47,179 nucleotides of DNA from Acidobacteriota bacterium (GTDB lineage: Bacteria; Acidobacteriota; Terriglobia; Acidiferrales; UBA7541): NCBI GenBank assembly GCA_013286465.1, contig JABDFR010000017.1:1-47179 (forward strand). Direction: 5' to 3'. Of the stretch, positions 37,043-46,781 are shown one piece after another (the first letter of the stretch is position 1; every line of letters starts with the position of its first letter). A program made the translations under genes and the position numbers. Under the pieces are notes generated by a model. It searched no databases. It was not told where the DNA came from and saw only the letters and a program-made list of their open reading frames with translations.

Positions 37043-40000
37043 CCGTGGCTCTCCTGCGCGCTCTCCGGGGCCGGCATTTCAATCGGATTGCCGATCCGCA
37101 GTTGCGAAAACCGCTTGGCCATCTTGTCAAACGCGATATAAACCACCGGCGTCGTGTAAAGCGTCAGCAACTGGCTCACCAGCAATCCGCCCACAATCGA
37201 AATTCCCAGCGGATGCCGCAATTCCGAGCCCGTCCCGCGCCCCATCGCCAGCGGCAATCCGCCAAAGAGCGCCGCAAACGTAGTCATCATGATCGGCCGG
37301 AATCGCAGCAAACAAGCCTGATAAATGGCCTCTTCCGGCGGCTTGTTATCCTTGCGCTCCGCCTCCAACGCAAAGTCGATCATCATAATCGCGTTCTTCT
37401 TCACAATGCCGATCAGCAAAATAATTCCGATCAATCCAATCACGTCCAAATCCAAATGGAAAAGTTGCAGCGCCAGCAGCGCGCCCACTCCGGCCGAAGG
37501 CAGCGTAGAAAGAATCGTCACCGGGTGGATGTAACTTTCATACAGCACGCCCAGCACGATATACACCGTCACCAGCGCCGCCAAAATCAACCAAACTTCG
37601 TTCGCCAGCGAATTTCGAAATGCCGCCGCCGCGCCTTGAAAACTCGCCTGAATACTCGCCGGCAATCCAATTTCCTTCCCGGCATTTTCAATCTGTGTCA
37701 CCGCGGTTCCCAGCGAAGCCCCCGGCGTCAAATTAAATGAAATCGTCACCGCCGGAAATTGCCCCTGGTGATTCAGCGCCAGCGAAGCCGTCTGCGGCTC
37801 GTAATGCGTAAACGCGCTCAACGGCACCTGCGTCCCGGTCAGCGATTTCACATACAAAGTTTTCAAATCATCCGGATTCTCCCGGAAATCCGGTGCCACT
37901 TCCAACACCACGTGATACTGATTCAACTGCGTGAAAATCGTCGACACCTGCCGCTGCCCAAACGCGTCGTAAAGCGTATCGTCAATCGCCTGCGGCGTAA
38001 GCCCCAGCCGCGAAGCCGTATCGCGGTCCACCACCAGATCCGCTTCCAATCCGCGATTCTGCTGGTCCGTAGCCACATCCCTCAAATCCGGAATCGTTTT
38101 CAGCTTGTCCACAAACTTCGGCACCCACGTCGCCAAATCCTTCGGGTCGGCCGATTCCAAACTGTACTGATACTGCGTCCGGCTAACGCGGTCCTCCACC
38201 GTCAAATCCTGCACCGGCTGCATGTAAAGCGTGATGCCCTCCACGCTCTGCAATTGTTTCTGCAACCGGATAATCACGTCCGTAACCGTATCGCTGCGTT
38301 CCTCGCGCGATTTCAAATTAATCTGAATGCGCCCGCTGTTCGTCGTCATATTCGTTCCATCCACACCGATGAACGACGAAAGGCTCACCACATCCTTATC
38401 TTTCAATATCACCTGCGCCAACGCTCTCTGCCGGTCCGTCATCCCCTGGAATGAAATCGTTTGCGGCGCCTCCGAAATTCCCAAAATCACCCCGGTATCC
38501 TGCACCGGAAAAAATCCCTTGGGCACGTAGATGTACATCAAAATCGTCAGTGCCAAGGTCAGCACCGTCACCACTAAAGTCGCCGGCTGGTGCTGCAACA
38601 CCCAACGCAAAGTCGTAGCATAGCGATCGATCACCCAGTTAAACCAACGCTCGCTGGCCTTGTAGAACCGGCTTTGTTTCGTCTCGTCCTTATGCCGCAG
38701 CAGCTTCGCGCACATCATCGGCGTCAACGAAAGCGAAATCGCCGCCGACATCAAAATCGTCACGCTCAAAGTCACCGCAAATTCACGGAACAACCGCCCC
38801 ACGATATCGCCCATAAACAAAAGCGGAATCAACACGGCAATCAAAGAAACCGTCAAAGAAACGATCGTGAATCCGATCTGCCCCGCGCCCTTCAACGCCG
38901 CCTGCAGCGGCGATTCCCCGGCCTCCAAATACCGGTCGATGTTCTCGATCATCACGATCGCGTCATCCACCACGAACCCGGTAGAAATCGTCAGCGCCAT
39001 CAACGACAAGTTGTCCAGCGAATACCCCAGCAAATACATCACTCCAAAAGTACCCACCAGCGAAAGCGGCACGGCCACGCTGGGAATAATCGTCGCCCGC
39101 AAATTCCGCAGGAAAACGAAAATCACCGCCACCACCAACACCACCGTCAGCATCAATTCAAACTGCACGTCTGCCACAGAAGCCCGAATCGTTACGGTGC
39201 GGTCCGTCAGCGTATCGATCTTCACCCCCGGCGGCAGCGATCCCTTCAAAGCCGGCAGCAGCGCCTCAATGCGATTCACCACGTTGATGATGTTCGCGCC
39301 CGGCTGCCTCTGAATATTAATGATCACCGCGGGGCTGTCGTTCATCCACGCAGCCTGCTGCACGTTCTCCACCCCGTCGATCACCGCCGCCACGTCCTGC
39401 ACCCGCACCGGCGCACCGTTCTTGTACCCAATAATGATTGGCTTGTACTGATCGCTCGTAAATATCTGATCGTTGGCCCCGATCGTGAATGCCTGCCGCG
39501 GCCCGTCAATATCCCCCTTCGCCTGATCCACATTCGCCGCCGCCAAAGCCGATCGCAAATCCTCCAAACTCAATCCATAAGAAGCCAGCGAAGAAGGATT
39601 CGCCTGCACCCGCACAGCAGGCTTCTGCCCGCCGCTGATCGACACCAATCCCACGCCCGGCAACTGCGAAATTTTCTGCGCCAGCGTGGTATCCGCCAGA
39701 TCCTCCACTTTCGAAAGCGGCAAAGTGTCCGAAGTCAGCGCCAAAGTAAGCACCGGCGCATCGGCAGGATTCACCTTCGAATAAATCGGAGGATTCGGCA
39801 GCGCCGGAGGCAAATAAGTCCCGGCAGCATTGATCGCCGCCTGCACTTCCTGCTCCACCACGTCGATGTTCTGGCTCAAATCAAATTGCAGCGTGATCAA
39901 CGACCCGCCAAACGAGCTGGTCGAAGTCATCTGGCTCAATCCGGGCACCTGCCCGAATTGCCGCTCCAGCGGCGAAGTCACCGAAGACTCCATCACGCTA

Positions 40001-40167
40001 GGGCTAGCCCCGGGATAAAAAGTCAAAACTTCAATGGTGGGATAGTCAACTTGCGGAAGGGCCGAAACCGGAAGTTGCCGGTAAGCAACAATTCCGATCA
40101 GCATCAACCCCGTCATCAAAAGCGTAGTAGCAACGGGCCGAAGAATAAATATTCGCGACGGATTCAT
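37039..40167 (-). CDS. mdtB: RND efflux transporter, first inner-membrane subunit (MdtB-like)
   Basis: A 1042-residue RND pump with N-terminal [42 protein letters not shown], the MdtB type opening. The TM4 signature [24 protein letters not shown] and the C-terminal [24 protein letters not shown] are complete, so the pump should be active. It follows the membrane-fusion gene by three bases and overlaps the MdtC-like gene by four, forming a tightly coupled mdtABC-type operon. No two-component baeSR neighbour is seen. Several very long open frames on the opposite strand are shadows of its codon bias. Confidence 0.92.
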   Translation of the reverse strand: MNPSRIFILRPVATTLLMTGLMLIGIVAYRQLPVSALPQVDYPTIEVLTFYPGASPSVMESSVTSPLERQFGQVPGLSQMTSTSSFGGSLITLQFDLSQNIDVVEQEVQAAINAAGTYLPPALPNPPIYSKVNPADAPVLTLALTSDTLPLSKVEDLADTTLAQKISQLPGVGLVSISGGQKPAVRVQANPSSLASYGLSLEDLRSALAAANVDQAKGDIDGPRQAFTIGANDQIFTSDQYKPIIIGYKNGAPVRVQDVAAVIDGVENVQQAAWMNDSPAVIINIQRQPGANIINVVNRIEALLPALKGSLPPGVKIDTLTDRTVTIRASVADVQFELMLTVVLVVAVIFVFLRNLRATIIPSVAVPLSLVGTFGVMYLLGYSLDNLSLMALTISTGFVVDDAIVMIENIDRYLEAGESPLQAALKGAGQIGFTIVSLTVSLIAVLIPLLFMGDIVGRLFREFAVTLSVTILMSAAISLSLTPMMCAKLLRHKDETKQSRFYKASERWFNWVIDRYATTLRWVLQHQPATLVVTVLTLALTILMYIYVPKGFFPVQDTGVILGISEAPQTISFQGMTDRQRALAQVILKDKDVVSLSSFIGVDGTNMTTNSGRIQINLKSREERSDTVTDVIIRLQKQLQSVEGITLYMQPVQDLTVEDRVSRTQYQYSLESADPKDLATWVPKFVDKLKTIPDLRDVATDQQNRGLEADLVVDRDTASRLGLTPQAIDDTLYDAFGQRQVSTIFTQLNQYHVVLEVAPDFRENPDDLKTLYVKSLTGTQVPLSAFTHYEPQTASLALNHQGQFPAVTISFNLTPGASLGTAVTQIENAGKEIGLPASIQASFQGAAAAFRNSLANEVWLILAALVTVYIVLGVLYESYIHPVTILSTLPSAGVGALLALQLFHLDLDVIGLIGIILLIGIVKKNAIMMIDFALEAERKDNKPPEEAIYQACLLRFRPIMMTTFAALFGGLPLAMGRGTGSELRHPLGISIVGGLLVSQLLTLYTTPVVYIAFDKMAKRFSQLRIGNPIEMPAPESAQESHG

Positions 40168-40170
40168 GGC

Positions 40171-41574
40171 CTAGTGGCTCGGTTTCGATTGCCGTGAAGA
40201 GGGCTGTGAATTGGGCGAAGAATTCGCTGCCGGCGGAGCCGTCTGCGCCCGCGATCCCGAAGGAGGCGTCGGCGTAGGGCTGCCCGATCCACCCGGTCGC
40301 GCATCCACCAAAGTTCCTTCCTGCAACTTATCCTGCCCGTCAGTAACCACCTGCTCGCCCGGCGAAACCCCGCTATCAATCGAGCAAATCGTCCCCTGCG
40401 TAATCCCCACTTTCACCGCACGCACCTGCGCCTTCTTATCCGCGCCCACCACGTACACAAAACTCCCCTGCGATCCCGTCTGTATCGCCGCCGCCGGAAT
40501 CAAAATCGCGTCTTTCTTCGTATCCAACTGCATCCGCGCATTCACAAACTGATTCGGCCAAAGCGTCCGCTGCTCATTATTGAAAACCGCCTTCAACTTA
40601 AACGTCCCGGTAGTCTGATCGATCTGATTGTCAATCGTCTCCAGTTTCCCATCGGCCAGCTTGGTCGTGTCGTCGCGCGTGTAAGCCTGCACCGGAAACC
40701 CGCCCTTGATCCTCTTCAACACCGCCTGCAAATTATCTTCCGGCAAAGTAAAATCCACGGCGATCGGCTGCAGTTGCGTAATCACGATCAATCCACCAGC
40801 GTCGGTAGCGTGAACGATGTTCCCCGGATCCACCAACCGTAATCCAATCCGCCCATCAATCGGCGAAGTAATATGCGCGTACACCACATTCAATTTCGCC
40901 GCATCAATCGCCGCCTGATCCGCCTGCGTAGTCCCCGAAAGCTGATTCACCAGCGCCTTCTGCGTATCGTACTGCTGCTGCGGGATCACTCCGTCTTTCA
41001 CCAACCCCGCATCACGCTCCAAATTCAATTTCGCGTCGCCCAGTTGCGCCGTATCCCGTGCCAGCGCCGCCTGCGCCTGCTCCAGCGCCACGTCATAAGG
41101 CCGCGGATCAATAATCGCCAGCAAATCCCCCTTCTTAACGTCCTGCCCCTCATTCACCGGCACAGAAATCAATTGCCCATCCACCCGGCTCTTCACCGTG
41201 ACGGTGTTGAACGCCAGCACCGATCCCAGTCCCTCGAGGTAAATCGGCAAATCCTTCTTCTCCGCCGTAGCCACCACCACCGGCACCGATCTCTTCGAAG
41301 CATCCGCCGCCTGCGCCGCCGACTGCGCCTCCGCCTTCTGCCTGCTGGCCCGCCACATGAATAATCCCGCCACGATTCCGATTAAAATCAGCGCATAAAT
41401 CACCAGGCGCGCAGGCGACCGCTGCGGTGTCTCCACCGCACGCTCCATCTGCGTAGGCGAGTTCCACTGCGTCTCGTGCAGATGCTCCCCGCCGTTGTGA
41501 TTTCCGTCGCCCGAAGCCGCAGGCTTCGACGACACCTCATTCTGTACTTGTCTATCTTTCAAGTTCTCGGGCAT
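40171..41574 (-). CDS. mdtA: RND periplasmic adaptor (MdtA-like membrane fusion protein)
   Basis: A 467-residue HlyD-type adaptor with a cytoplasmic N-terminus of 55 residues, one membrane segment (LVIYALILIGIVAGLFMW), a lipoyl/barrel-sandwich region (TVTVKSRVDGQLISVPVNEGQDVKKGDLLAIID), an alpha-hairpin (ALEQAQAALARDTAQLGDAKLNLERDA) and beta-barrel region. The C-terminal 45 residues are Ser/Pro/Gln-rich and disordered. It is the first gene of the operon with mdtB and mdtC, and GAGG precedes its ATG at 41574. It links the pump to an outer-membrane channel encoded elsewhere. Confidence 0.92.
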   Translation of the reverse strand: MPENLKDRQVQNEVSSKPAASGDGNHNGGEHLHETQWNSPTQMERAVETPQRSPARLVIYALILIGIVAGLFMWRASRQKAEAQSAAQAADASKRSVPVVVATAEKKDLPIYLEGLGSVLAFNTVTVKSRVDGQLISVPVNEGQDVKKGDLLAIIDPRPYDVALEQAQAALARDTAQLGDAKLNLERDAGLVKDGVIPQQQYDTQKALVNQLSGTTQADQAAIDAAKLNVVYAHITSPIDGRIGLRLVDPGNIVHATDAGGLIVITQLQPIAVDFTLPEDNLQAVLKRIKGGFPVQAYTRDDTTKLADGKLETIDNQIDQTTGTFKLKAVFNNEQRTLWPNQFVNARMQLDTKKDAILIPAAAIQTGSQGSFVYVVGADKKAQVRAVKVGITQGTICSIDSGVSPGEQVVTDGQDKLQEGTLVDARPGGSGSPTPTPPSGSRAQTAPPAANSSPNSQPSSRQSKPSH

Positions 41575-41703
41575 CGACCCCTCGTTCCAAAGGATTCCCC
41601 AGCGGACGTACCACTATGCAAGCTCCATAAGCTTCGATGTACAGCCCCAGGTTTCGGATTATTAGACGAACCCGCCGCAATCCCCGTTTCGCAAGACTTT
41701 AAA

Positions 41704-41828
41704 GTAGCGCCGGCGTCCCTGCCGGCATCTTACGACCACCGACGCGCCACAACCCCTCTCACGATCGGTCCGCCCACCCAAATCAAATCGCGCCTTCGTA
41801 GCGCTGGCGTCCCGCCGGCTCTTACGAT
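41704..41828 (+). repeat. REP family A copy plus a diverged copy (A')
   Basis: GTAGCGCCGGCG starts at 41704; a shorter variant GTAGCGCTGGCGTCCCGCC starts at 41798 in the same direction. They lie in the 450-bp gap between the divergent mdtA and glycoamylase genes. A variant like A' also occurs inverted near 9064-9087. Confidence 0.8.
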
Positions 41829-41884
41829 CGAACAACTACGCAACTCCCCAAATCCCCGCCGGACCCACACTCGCGTTCTCGCCG

Positions 41885-41921
41885 TTCTCTGAAATCTCAA
41901 ATCTGAAATTTGAAATTTCTT
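41885..41921 (+). repeat. 37-bp direct repeat, left copy
   Basis: Starts TTCTCTGAAATCTCAAATC and contains TCAAAT/ATTTGA, a small hairpin. The same 37 bp, with one mismatch, occurs at 43524-43560 in the same direction, so copies flank the glycoamylase gene. Confidence 0.85.
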
Positions 41922-42024
41922 CCCACCCGTCCTGTCGTACCTAACCCTCATTGGCAAGTTCGACCAGTCCCCCCATCAACCCCAAAGCATCCAATCGAAC
42001 GAAGGTGCATAATTTATTTCAGGC

Positions 42025-43422
42025 ATGCGAAATCTCTCTCGCCGCGAACTCCTAGCCGCACTAGCCCGCGCCGGCCTAATCACCAGCGCCAGCGCGTTAG
42101 CCGCTCCATCCCTATTCGCCAACGCACTCGCGATCCCAGCCACGCAAGAACAAGAATCCATAGCCCTATCAAGGCCGCGCTTCAGAGTCAGCACCGACGA
42201 CGACGGCCTACTAGACGAAATCTCCCGCTGCTCCGTCCGCTTCTTCTGGGAACAAGCCAGCCCAGTAACCGGCCTGGTAAAAGATCGCGCCCGCGCCGAC
42301 GGCTCCGACACCCGCGATCTAGCCAGCGTGGCCGCGACGGGGTTCGGCTTATCAGCCCTAGCCATAGCCGACCAGCGCAATTACATAGACGGCGACAAAA
42401 TCGTAGAGCGAGTCCGCACCACTCTCCGCTTTCTCGCCAACAAACTCCCCACCGTCCACGGTTTCTACTATCACTTCGTCAACATGAACAACGGCCAGCG
42501 CGCCCTGAAAAGCGAAGTTTCCTCGATCGATTCCGCTTTGCTCTATTGCGGCATCCTCACCTGCCGCGGCCACTTCGACGATCCCGAAATCCAAACTCTT
42601 TCCCGCCACATCTTCGATCGCGTCGACTGGCACTGGATGCTCAACGGTGATTTCACCCTGGACCACGGCTGGCGCCCCGAAGGCGGCTTCCTAAAATCCC
42701 GCTGGGATTCCTACAGCGAACTAATGATGATGTATCTCCTGGGCCTGGGCTCGAACTCGCACTCGATCCCCACCGAAAGCTGGGACGCTTGGTACCGCCC
42801 CAAATTCGAATACGAGCAACTCCACTACATCGGCGCCTTCGCCCCAATCTTCGTCCATCAATATTCCCACGCCTGGTTCGACTTCCACGGCAAAGAGGAC
42901 AGCTACACGGATTATTTCGCAAACTCCGTAATCGCCACAGAAGCCCATCGCCTTTTCTGTCTAAGCCTAAAAGATCAATTCCCCCATTTCAGCGAAAGCC
43001 TCTGGGGCATCTCCGCCAGCGATTCCGCCAAAGGCTACCGAGTCTGGGGCGGCCCCCCGCAAATGGGCCAAATCGACGGCACCATAGTCCCCTGCGCCAC
43101 AGCAGGCTCTCTCCCATTCCTCCCCGAACACACCATGCGAGTCCTCTGGACCATGCGCCAGCACTACGACGAAAAAGGCTGGCGCCGCTACGGCTTCGTA
43201 GACTCCTTCAATCCGGCAACGGATTGGTACGACGACGACGTTATAGCCATAAACGTAGGCATCTCGTTGCTAATGGCCGAAAATCTACGCAGCGGCTTCA
43301 TCTGGAACACCTTCATGAAAAACGAAGAAGTCCAAAAAGGCATGGACCAAGCCGGTTTCGTCTCCTCCAACCCGATCCCAAATAACCAACCCCCGCCGCA
43401 ACAAATCTCCAAGAAGAGCTAA
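42025..43422 (+). CDS. Tat-exported glycoamylase-like protein
   Basis: A 465-residue protein of the glycoamylase-like family (PF10091), which includes beta-1,2-glucan-degrading GH144 enzymes. The N-terminus has a twin-arginine motif (LSRRELLAALARAGL) and hydrophobic stretch, so export of a folded protein by Tat is likely. Domain signatures are VRFFWEQASPVTGLVKDRA, RGHFDDPEIQTLSRHIFDRVDW, GWRPEGGFLKSRWDSYSELMMMYLLGLGS and PIFVHQYSHAWFDF. The substrate is not certain. The gene is bracketed by direct copies of a REP A element and a 37-bp repeat on both sides, and its TAA stop is directly followed by GTAG. Confidence 0.87.
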   Translation: MRNLSRRELLAALARAGLITSASALAAPSLFANALAIPATQEQESIALSRPRFRVSTDDDGLLDEISRCSVRFFWEQASPVTGLVKDRARADGSDTRDLASVAATGFGLSALAIADQRNYIDGDKIVERVRTTLRFLANKLPTVHGFYYHFVNMNNGQRALKSEVSSIDSALLYCGILTCRGHFDDPEIQTLSRHIFDRVDWHWMLNGDFTLDHGWRPEGGFLKSRWDSYSELMMMYLLGLGSNSHSIPTESWDAWYRPKFEYEQLHYIGAFAPIFVHQYSHAWFDFHGKEDSYTDYFANSVIATEAHRLFCLSLKDQFPHFSESLWGISASDSAKGYRVWGGPPQMGQIDGTIVPCATAGSLPFLPEHTMRVLWTMRQHYDEKGWRRYGFVDSFNPATDWYDDDVIAINVGISLLMAENLRSGFIWNTFMKNEEVQKGMDQAGFVSSNPIPNNQPPPQQISKKS

Positions 43423-43454
43423 GTAGCGCCGGCGTCCCTGCCGGCACCCGACGA
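43423..43454 (+). repeat. REP family A, copy after the glycoamylase gene
   Basis: GTAGCGCCGGCG at 43423 directly after TAA. The tail differs slightly (GGCACCCGACGA). Confidence 0.8.
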
Positions 43455-43523
43455 GCAACCCAGCCCGCAAAAATTACGATCACGGACGGCGCAACAAAAA
43501 AATTAAATCCGCCGCAGGTCTCC

Positions 43524-43560
43524 TTCTCTGAAATCTCAAATCTGAAATTTGAAATCTCTT
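43524..43560 (+). repeat. 37-bp direct repeat, right copy
   Basis: Matches 41885-41921 at 36 of 37 positions, same direction, in the gap between the convergent glycoamylase and GH39 genes. Confidence 0.85.
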
Positions 43561-43572
43561 CGTTTTTCCCCA

Positions 43573-45090
43573 TCACTTAATCTCAATCACCGCCAACCCC
43601 TGCGCCGGCAAAATCAATTCCAGCCTCGCCCCATTCAATTCCGCCACCCGCGGCGCACCCAACTCCGCCGCCTTCCTCAATTCCGCAAACTGCCCCGCGG
43701 TAGGATAAACCGGCGATCCCATAGCCCGGTAAGCCGGCAAAGGCGATCCATGCTCGGCATCGACTTCATAAACAGAAGCCTTCTTCCCCGCAGCCACCCC
43801 CTTGAATTCCAAAACAAAATCCCGCGCCCGCCCCACATCCTCCGGCAAAAATAAATTCCAAACCGCAATCACCAAAGTCCCATCCCCACGCCGTGTAACC
43901 AAAACTGAATCCGAATCGACGGCAATCCGCGAATCCCCCAGCAAATGCAAAATCTTAAAATCATTAAAAGCCGGCTTGGGCACGCCTCCTTCGGCAATCA
44001 ATCCAAATCCCCCATAAAACGGCCGCTTCTGCACCCCCTGCTCCTCAAACACATCCGACAAATCCCAATAACTCATAATCGAAACCAATCCATCGCTCTG
44101 CCGGATCGTATTCGCCAACCACGGCCCCATAAACGCCGAATCCGTAATATCCGGCTCATTAAAATAAGAAGCGTTATACTCGCTAAAAAAAATCGGCAAA
44201 TCCGGCCGCGCCGAAGCCTTCACCTGATCAAAAACCTTCCGCACCGCCCGCCCCACCATCTCCGTCCGCGGAATTTTCTCGCTCGTCCCAAACACATCCT
44301 CCGCCTTGTCATTCCCATAAACATGCGTAGAAGCAAAATCCACCGGCACATTTTTCTCAACGCAGTGCGCAATGAACTGATCCACCCAAGCCGCCTGCGC
44401 CGTAGAAGGCCCGCCCACCCGCAAACGCGAATTCACAGCCTTAATCGTCCGCGCCGTATGATCATAAAGCTCAAAGTAAGTAGCCTGTTTCGGCTGGCCG
44501 GCCCAAAAATCAATATTCGGCTCATTCCAAACTTCGAAATACCACTGCGAAACCTCCTCGATCCCATACCGCTCCACCAAATGCCGCGTAAACGCCTCAA
44601 TCAACGCATCCCACTTGGCATAATCCTTGGGCGGCTCCACATTCGGCTTATAAAAAAATGCCTGCGAAGTAGCCGCATTCGAAGAAAGCGCCCGCGGCAT
44701 GAAACTCAATTCCACAAAGGGTCTCGTCCCATTCGCCAGCAACCCGTCATAAACCTGATCCACATAAGAAAAATTGAAAACCGGTTTCCCGGCGGCATCT
44801 TCGCTATAAACCCCCATCTCGTCATGAAACACCGCGTGAAACCGCACATACTCAAATCCCGTAATCTTCTTGACCGCCCGCAAATCCTCGCGCCAACTCT
44901 CCCGCAGTGTGACAATGGCCCGCTCCGATCCAAACATCCGCTCCCAAAAATGCGGCAAAGCATGCGCCGCCCCGCCCACATCAATCGCAATCACCGAAGC
45001 CGGCGCAGCACTCTGCGGCGCGCTCCGCGGCGCCATCGCAAAAATCGCCACCAGTCCCGCCAGATAAATCATCGTTTTCATTCGCGTCAT
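43573..45090 (-). CDS. Secreted GH39-family glycoside hydrolase (beta-xylosidase-like)
   Basis: From ATG 45090 the protein has 505 residues with a signal peptide (MKTMIYLAGLVAIFAMAPRSA). The GH39 acid/base glutamate is in FEVWNEPNIDFW (about residue 187) and the nucleophile in IFFSEYNASYF (about 303). HAVFHDEMGVYSEDAAGKPVFNFSYVDQVYDGLLANGTRPFVELSFMP is the characteristic N-terminal barrel segment. GH39 members cleave xylosides or iduronides; beta-xylosidase is the likelier guess. A much longer upstream open frame (to 46002) overlaps the divergent MFS gene and is not protein-like. The adjacent transporter suggests uptake of the released sugar. Confidence 0.9.
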   Translation of the reverse strand: MTRMKTMIYLAGLVAIFAMAPRSAPQSAAPASVIAIDVGGAAHALPHFWERMFGSERAIVTLRESWREDLRAVKKITGFEYVRFHAVFHDEMGVYSEDAAGKPVFNFSYVDQVYDGLLANGTRPFVELSFMPRALSSNAATSQAFFYKPNVEPPKDYAKWDALIEAFTRHLVERYGIEEVSQWYFEVWNEPNIDFWAGQPKQATYFELYDHTARTIKAVNSRLRVGGPSTAQAAWVDQFIAHCVEKNVPVDFASTHVYGNDKAEDVFGTSEKIPRTEMVGRAVRKVFDQVKASARPDLPIFFSEYNASYFNEPDITDSAFMGPWLANTIRQSDGLVSIMSYWDLSDVFEEQGVQKRPFYGGFGLIAEGGVPKPAFNDFKILHLLGDSRIAVDSDSVLVTRRGDGTLVIAVWNLFLPEDVGRARDFVLEFKGVAAGKKASVYEVDAEHGSPLPAYRAMGSPVYPTAGQFAELRKAAELGAPRVAELNGARLELILPAQGLAVIEIK

Positions 45091-45182
45091 CAATGTGCCC
45101 CTCACCGCCCGAAGTATAACGCGCGAGTGATGCCGAATTCTCGCCCAACCGTCGCAGAAAGCCGTAAGCCCCGGAGCGCCGA

Positions 45183-45200
45183 CTGCCAGCCGGCGTTTTT
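45183..45200 (+). repeat. 18-bp repeat shared with the thrB-thrC1 gap
   Basis: CTGCCAGCCGGCGTTTTT is identical to 8961-8978. It lies between the divergent GH39 and MFS genes; the rest of 45091-45277 holds TAGAAT (about 45249), a possible -10. Confidence 0.6.
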
Positions 45201-45277
45201 GCGCGGCTAATCCGCGGACAAACCCAAGCCCACAAAAATCTAATTCGCTAGAATGTCTGCGCCTCAACGGCACAGAA

Positions 45278-46537
45278 ATGAAATCGCCAGCCGCCACTGA
45301 AGCACTCACCCAGGGCGAATATCTCGCCCACGTCGGCTTCGTCCTAACCGGCGTAGTCAACACTCTCTTGGGCCCGATCCTCCCAATCATCGCGCCCGCC
45401 TGGCACCTCGACGACGCACAAGCCGGCCGCCTTTTCGCGGTGCAATTTTGCGGCGCCATCCTGGGCACGCTGGCTTCGGGCCGCGTGATGAACGCCATCG
45501 GCATCCGCCGCTGTGCCATGCTCGGCCTGCTGCTCATGTCCGCCGGCGTGAGCGCCATCGGCATCAGCAATTCCCAGTTCGGCGCGCTGGCGGTAATTTG
45601 CTTCGGCCTGGGGCTGGGCTTCGCCGTCCCAGCGATCAATTTATGGGTCGCGTTAGCGAATCCACAACGCAGCGCGGCCGCACTGAATTTAGTCAACGCC
45701 TCCTGGTGCATCGGCGCAGCCTCGGGCGCGCCGGCCATAATTTTTCTAGCCGATAAATTCGGCTTGGTAAAAACTCTCGCCGCGATCGGAATTCCCCTCG
45801 CGCTAACCGCCCTGGCAGGTTTCGTAGCGGCGGGCTTAAGCCCGGCATTGCGCCCAGCCGCGCTCACGCCGCCACCGAAATTCGCGCACGCTGCGAAAAC
45901 CGTCGCGCCACTCACGCAGTCCGCGCACCCTCTTGCCGTAGCCGCGATCCCGCAGTCGCCCCCGCTCGACCCTCTTGCCCAGCGTCCGTTCATCGTGCTC
46001 ATGTGCGCATTCCTATTTTTCTACGTCGGCATCGAAACCGGCGTAGGCGGCTGGGCCGCCACGTATGCCACACGCTTGCACCTTCTAGCGCCGTCGAGAA
46101 TCGGCCTCGCCCAATCGATTTTTTATGGAGCGCTTTTGCTCGGGCGCGTGCTGGCCCCGCTGGCGCTGCACCGCATGTCCGCTTTGCGCCTGCTGCTCTG
46201 CGGGCTGCTGGTTGGCGCGGCTGGGGCGGCACTTTTCACGTTCGCGCCGCTACCACCCGAAGTGCTCGCCGGCATTTGCATCGCCGGTATCGGTTTGGCT
46301 CCCATTTTTCCGGTGACCGTCTCGCTGTATTCCGACGAGCTTGGAGCTGCCGCGACGAACTCCGCGGCCGTCCTGTTCGCCATCGCCGACGTCGGCGGCG
46401 CCGTCTTCCCCTGGCTGATAGGCCGAGTCTCCACCTCCATGAACGATTTGCGCTACGGCATGGCCGTCCCCCTGGCCTGCATCGCGGCCATGCTGATCAT
46501 CATGACTCGTCTGAGCAGGACGATGCGCCCCCAGTAG
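45278..46537 (+). CDS. MFS transporter
   Basis: A 419-residue major-facilitator protein with twelve likely membrane segments in two halves, starting GEYLAHVGFVLTGVVNTLLGPILPII. The loop GRVMNAIGIRRCAMLG between TM2 and TM3 is the MFS motif A type, and the central cytoplasmic loop (about residues 190-230) is rich in Pro, Ala and His. The pattern is like fucose/sugar permeases, and the divergent neighbour is a glycosidase, so a sugar is a reasonable guess. The TAG stop (46535-46537) lies within the GTAG head of a family D repeat. Confidence 0.85.
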   Translation: MKSPAATEALTQGEYLAHVGFVLTGVVNTLLGPILPIIAPAWHLDDAQAGRLFAVQFCGAILGTLASGRVMNAIGIRRCAMLGLLLMSAGVSAIGISNSQFGALAVICFGLGLGFAVPAINLWVALANPQRSAAALNLVNASWCIGAASGAPAIIFLADKFGLVKTLAAIGIPLALTALAGFVAAGLSPALRPAALTPPPKFAHAAKTVAPLTQSAHPLAVAAIPQSPPLDPLAQRPFIVLMCAFLFFYVGIETGVGGWAATYATRLHLLAPSRIGLAQSIFYGALLLGRVLAPLALHRMSALRLLLCGLLVGAAGAALFTFAPLPPEVLAGICIAGIGLAPIFPVTVSLYSDELGAAATNSAAVLFAIADVGGAVFPWLIGRVSTSMNDLRYGMAVPLACIAAMLIIMTRLSRTMRPQ

Positions 46538-46572
46538 GGGAGGGTGCTTTAGCACTCCCGCCGTTTGGCGCG
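46534..46572 (+). repeat. REP family D copy at the MFS stop codon
   Basis: GTAGGGGAGGGTGCTTTAGC at 46534; its TAG is the MFS stop. Tail CCGTTTGGCGC resembles the copy at 27199. Confidence 0.8.
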
Positions 46573-46669
46573 GTCGTTGGCGTTGCGAAATTGTCGATCG
46601 GTTCTGCGGTTGCGTCCTCCTTTCTTGCGGCTTTCGGCTTGGGTGCCGGGTGCCATTTCGTTTCTTTCT

Positions 46670-46694
46670 GCACAGCCAGGAGTGGCTGTGCTAC
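46670..46694 (-). repeat. REP family B, single inverted copy
   Basis: Minus-strand GTAGCACAGCCACTC with head at 46694-46691; matches the pair at 6419-6514. Confidence 0.8.
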
Positions 46695-46778
46695 TGGTTT
46701 TAATCGCTACATGGTGAGATTAAAATTGGCCTCTAAGCTCTTGAAAAGAAAGAGTTGGGGTTGGTTTTAATCGCTACA
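46695..46778. repeat. 17-bp direct repeat, two copies
   Basis: TGGTTTTAATCGCTACA occurs at 46695-46711 and 46762-46778, 67 bp apart. On the minus strand each begins with GTAG (GTAGCGATTAAAACCA), so it may be the head of another element. Confidence 0.6.
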
Positions 46779-46781
46779 AAA

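Noticed and set aside
34643-40197. Very long plus-strand open frames (up to 535 codons) opposite the RND genes
   Set aside because: Composition is extremely rich in Arg, His and Gln and the minus strand encodes complete RND pumps; these are shadows.
45091-46002. Extension of the GH39 gene to a start at 46002
   Set aside because: The extra 300 residues are the antisense of the MFS gene, and a clear signal peptide begins at 45090.
46695-46778. CRISPR array
   Set aside because: Only two copies of a 17-bp unit, no series of spacers and no cas genes nearby.
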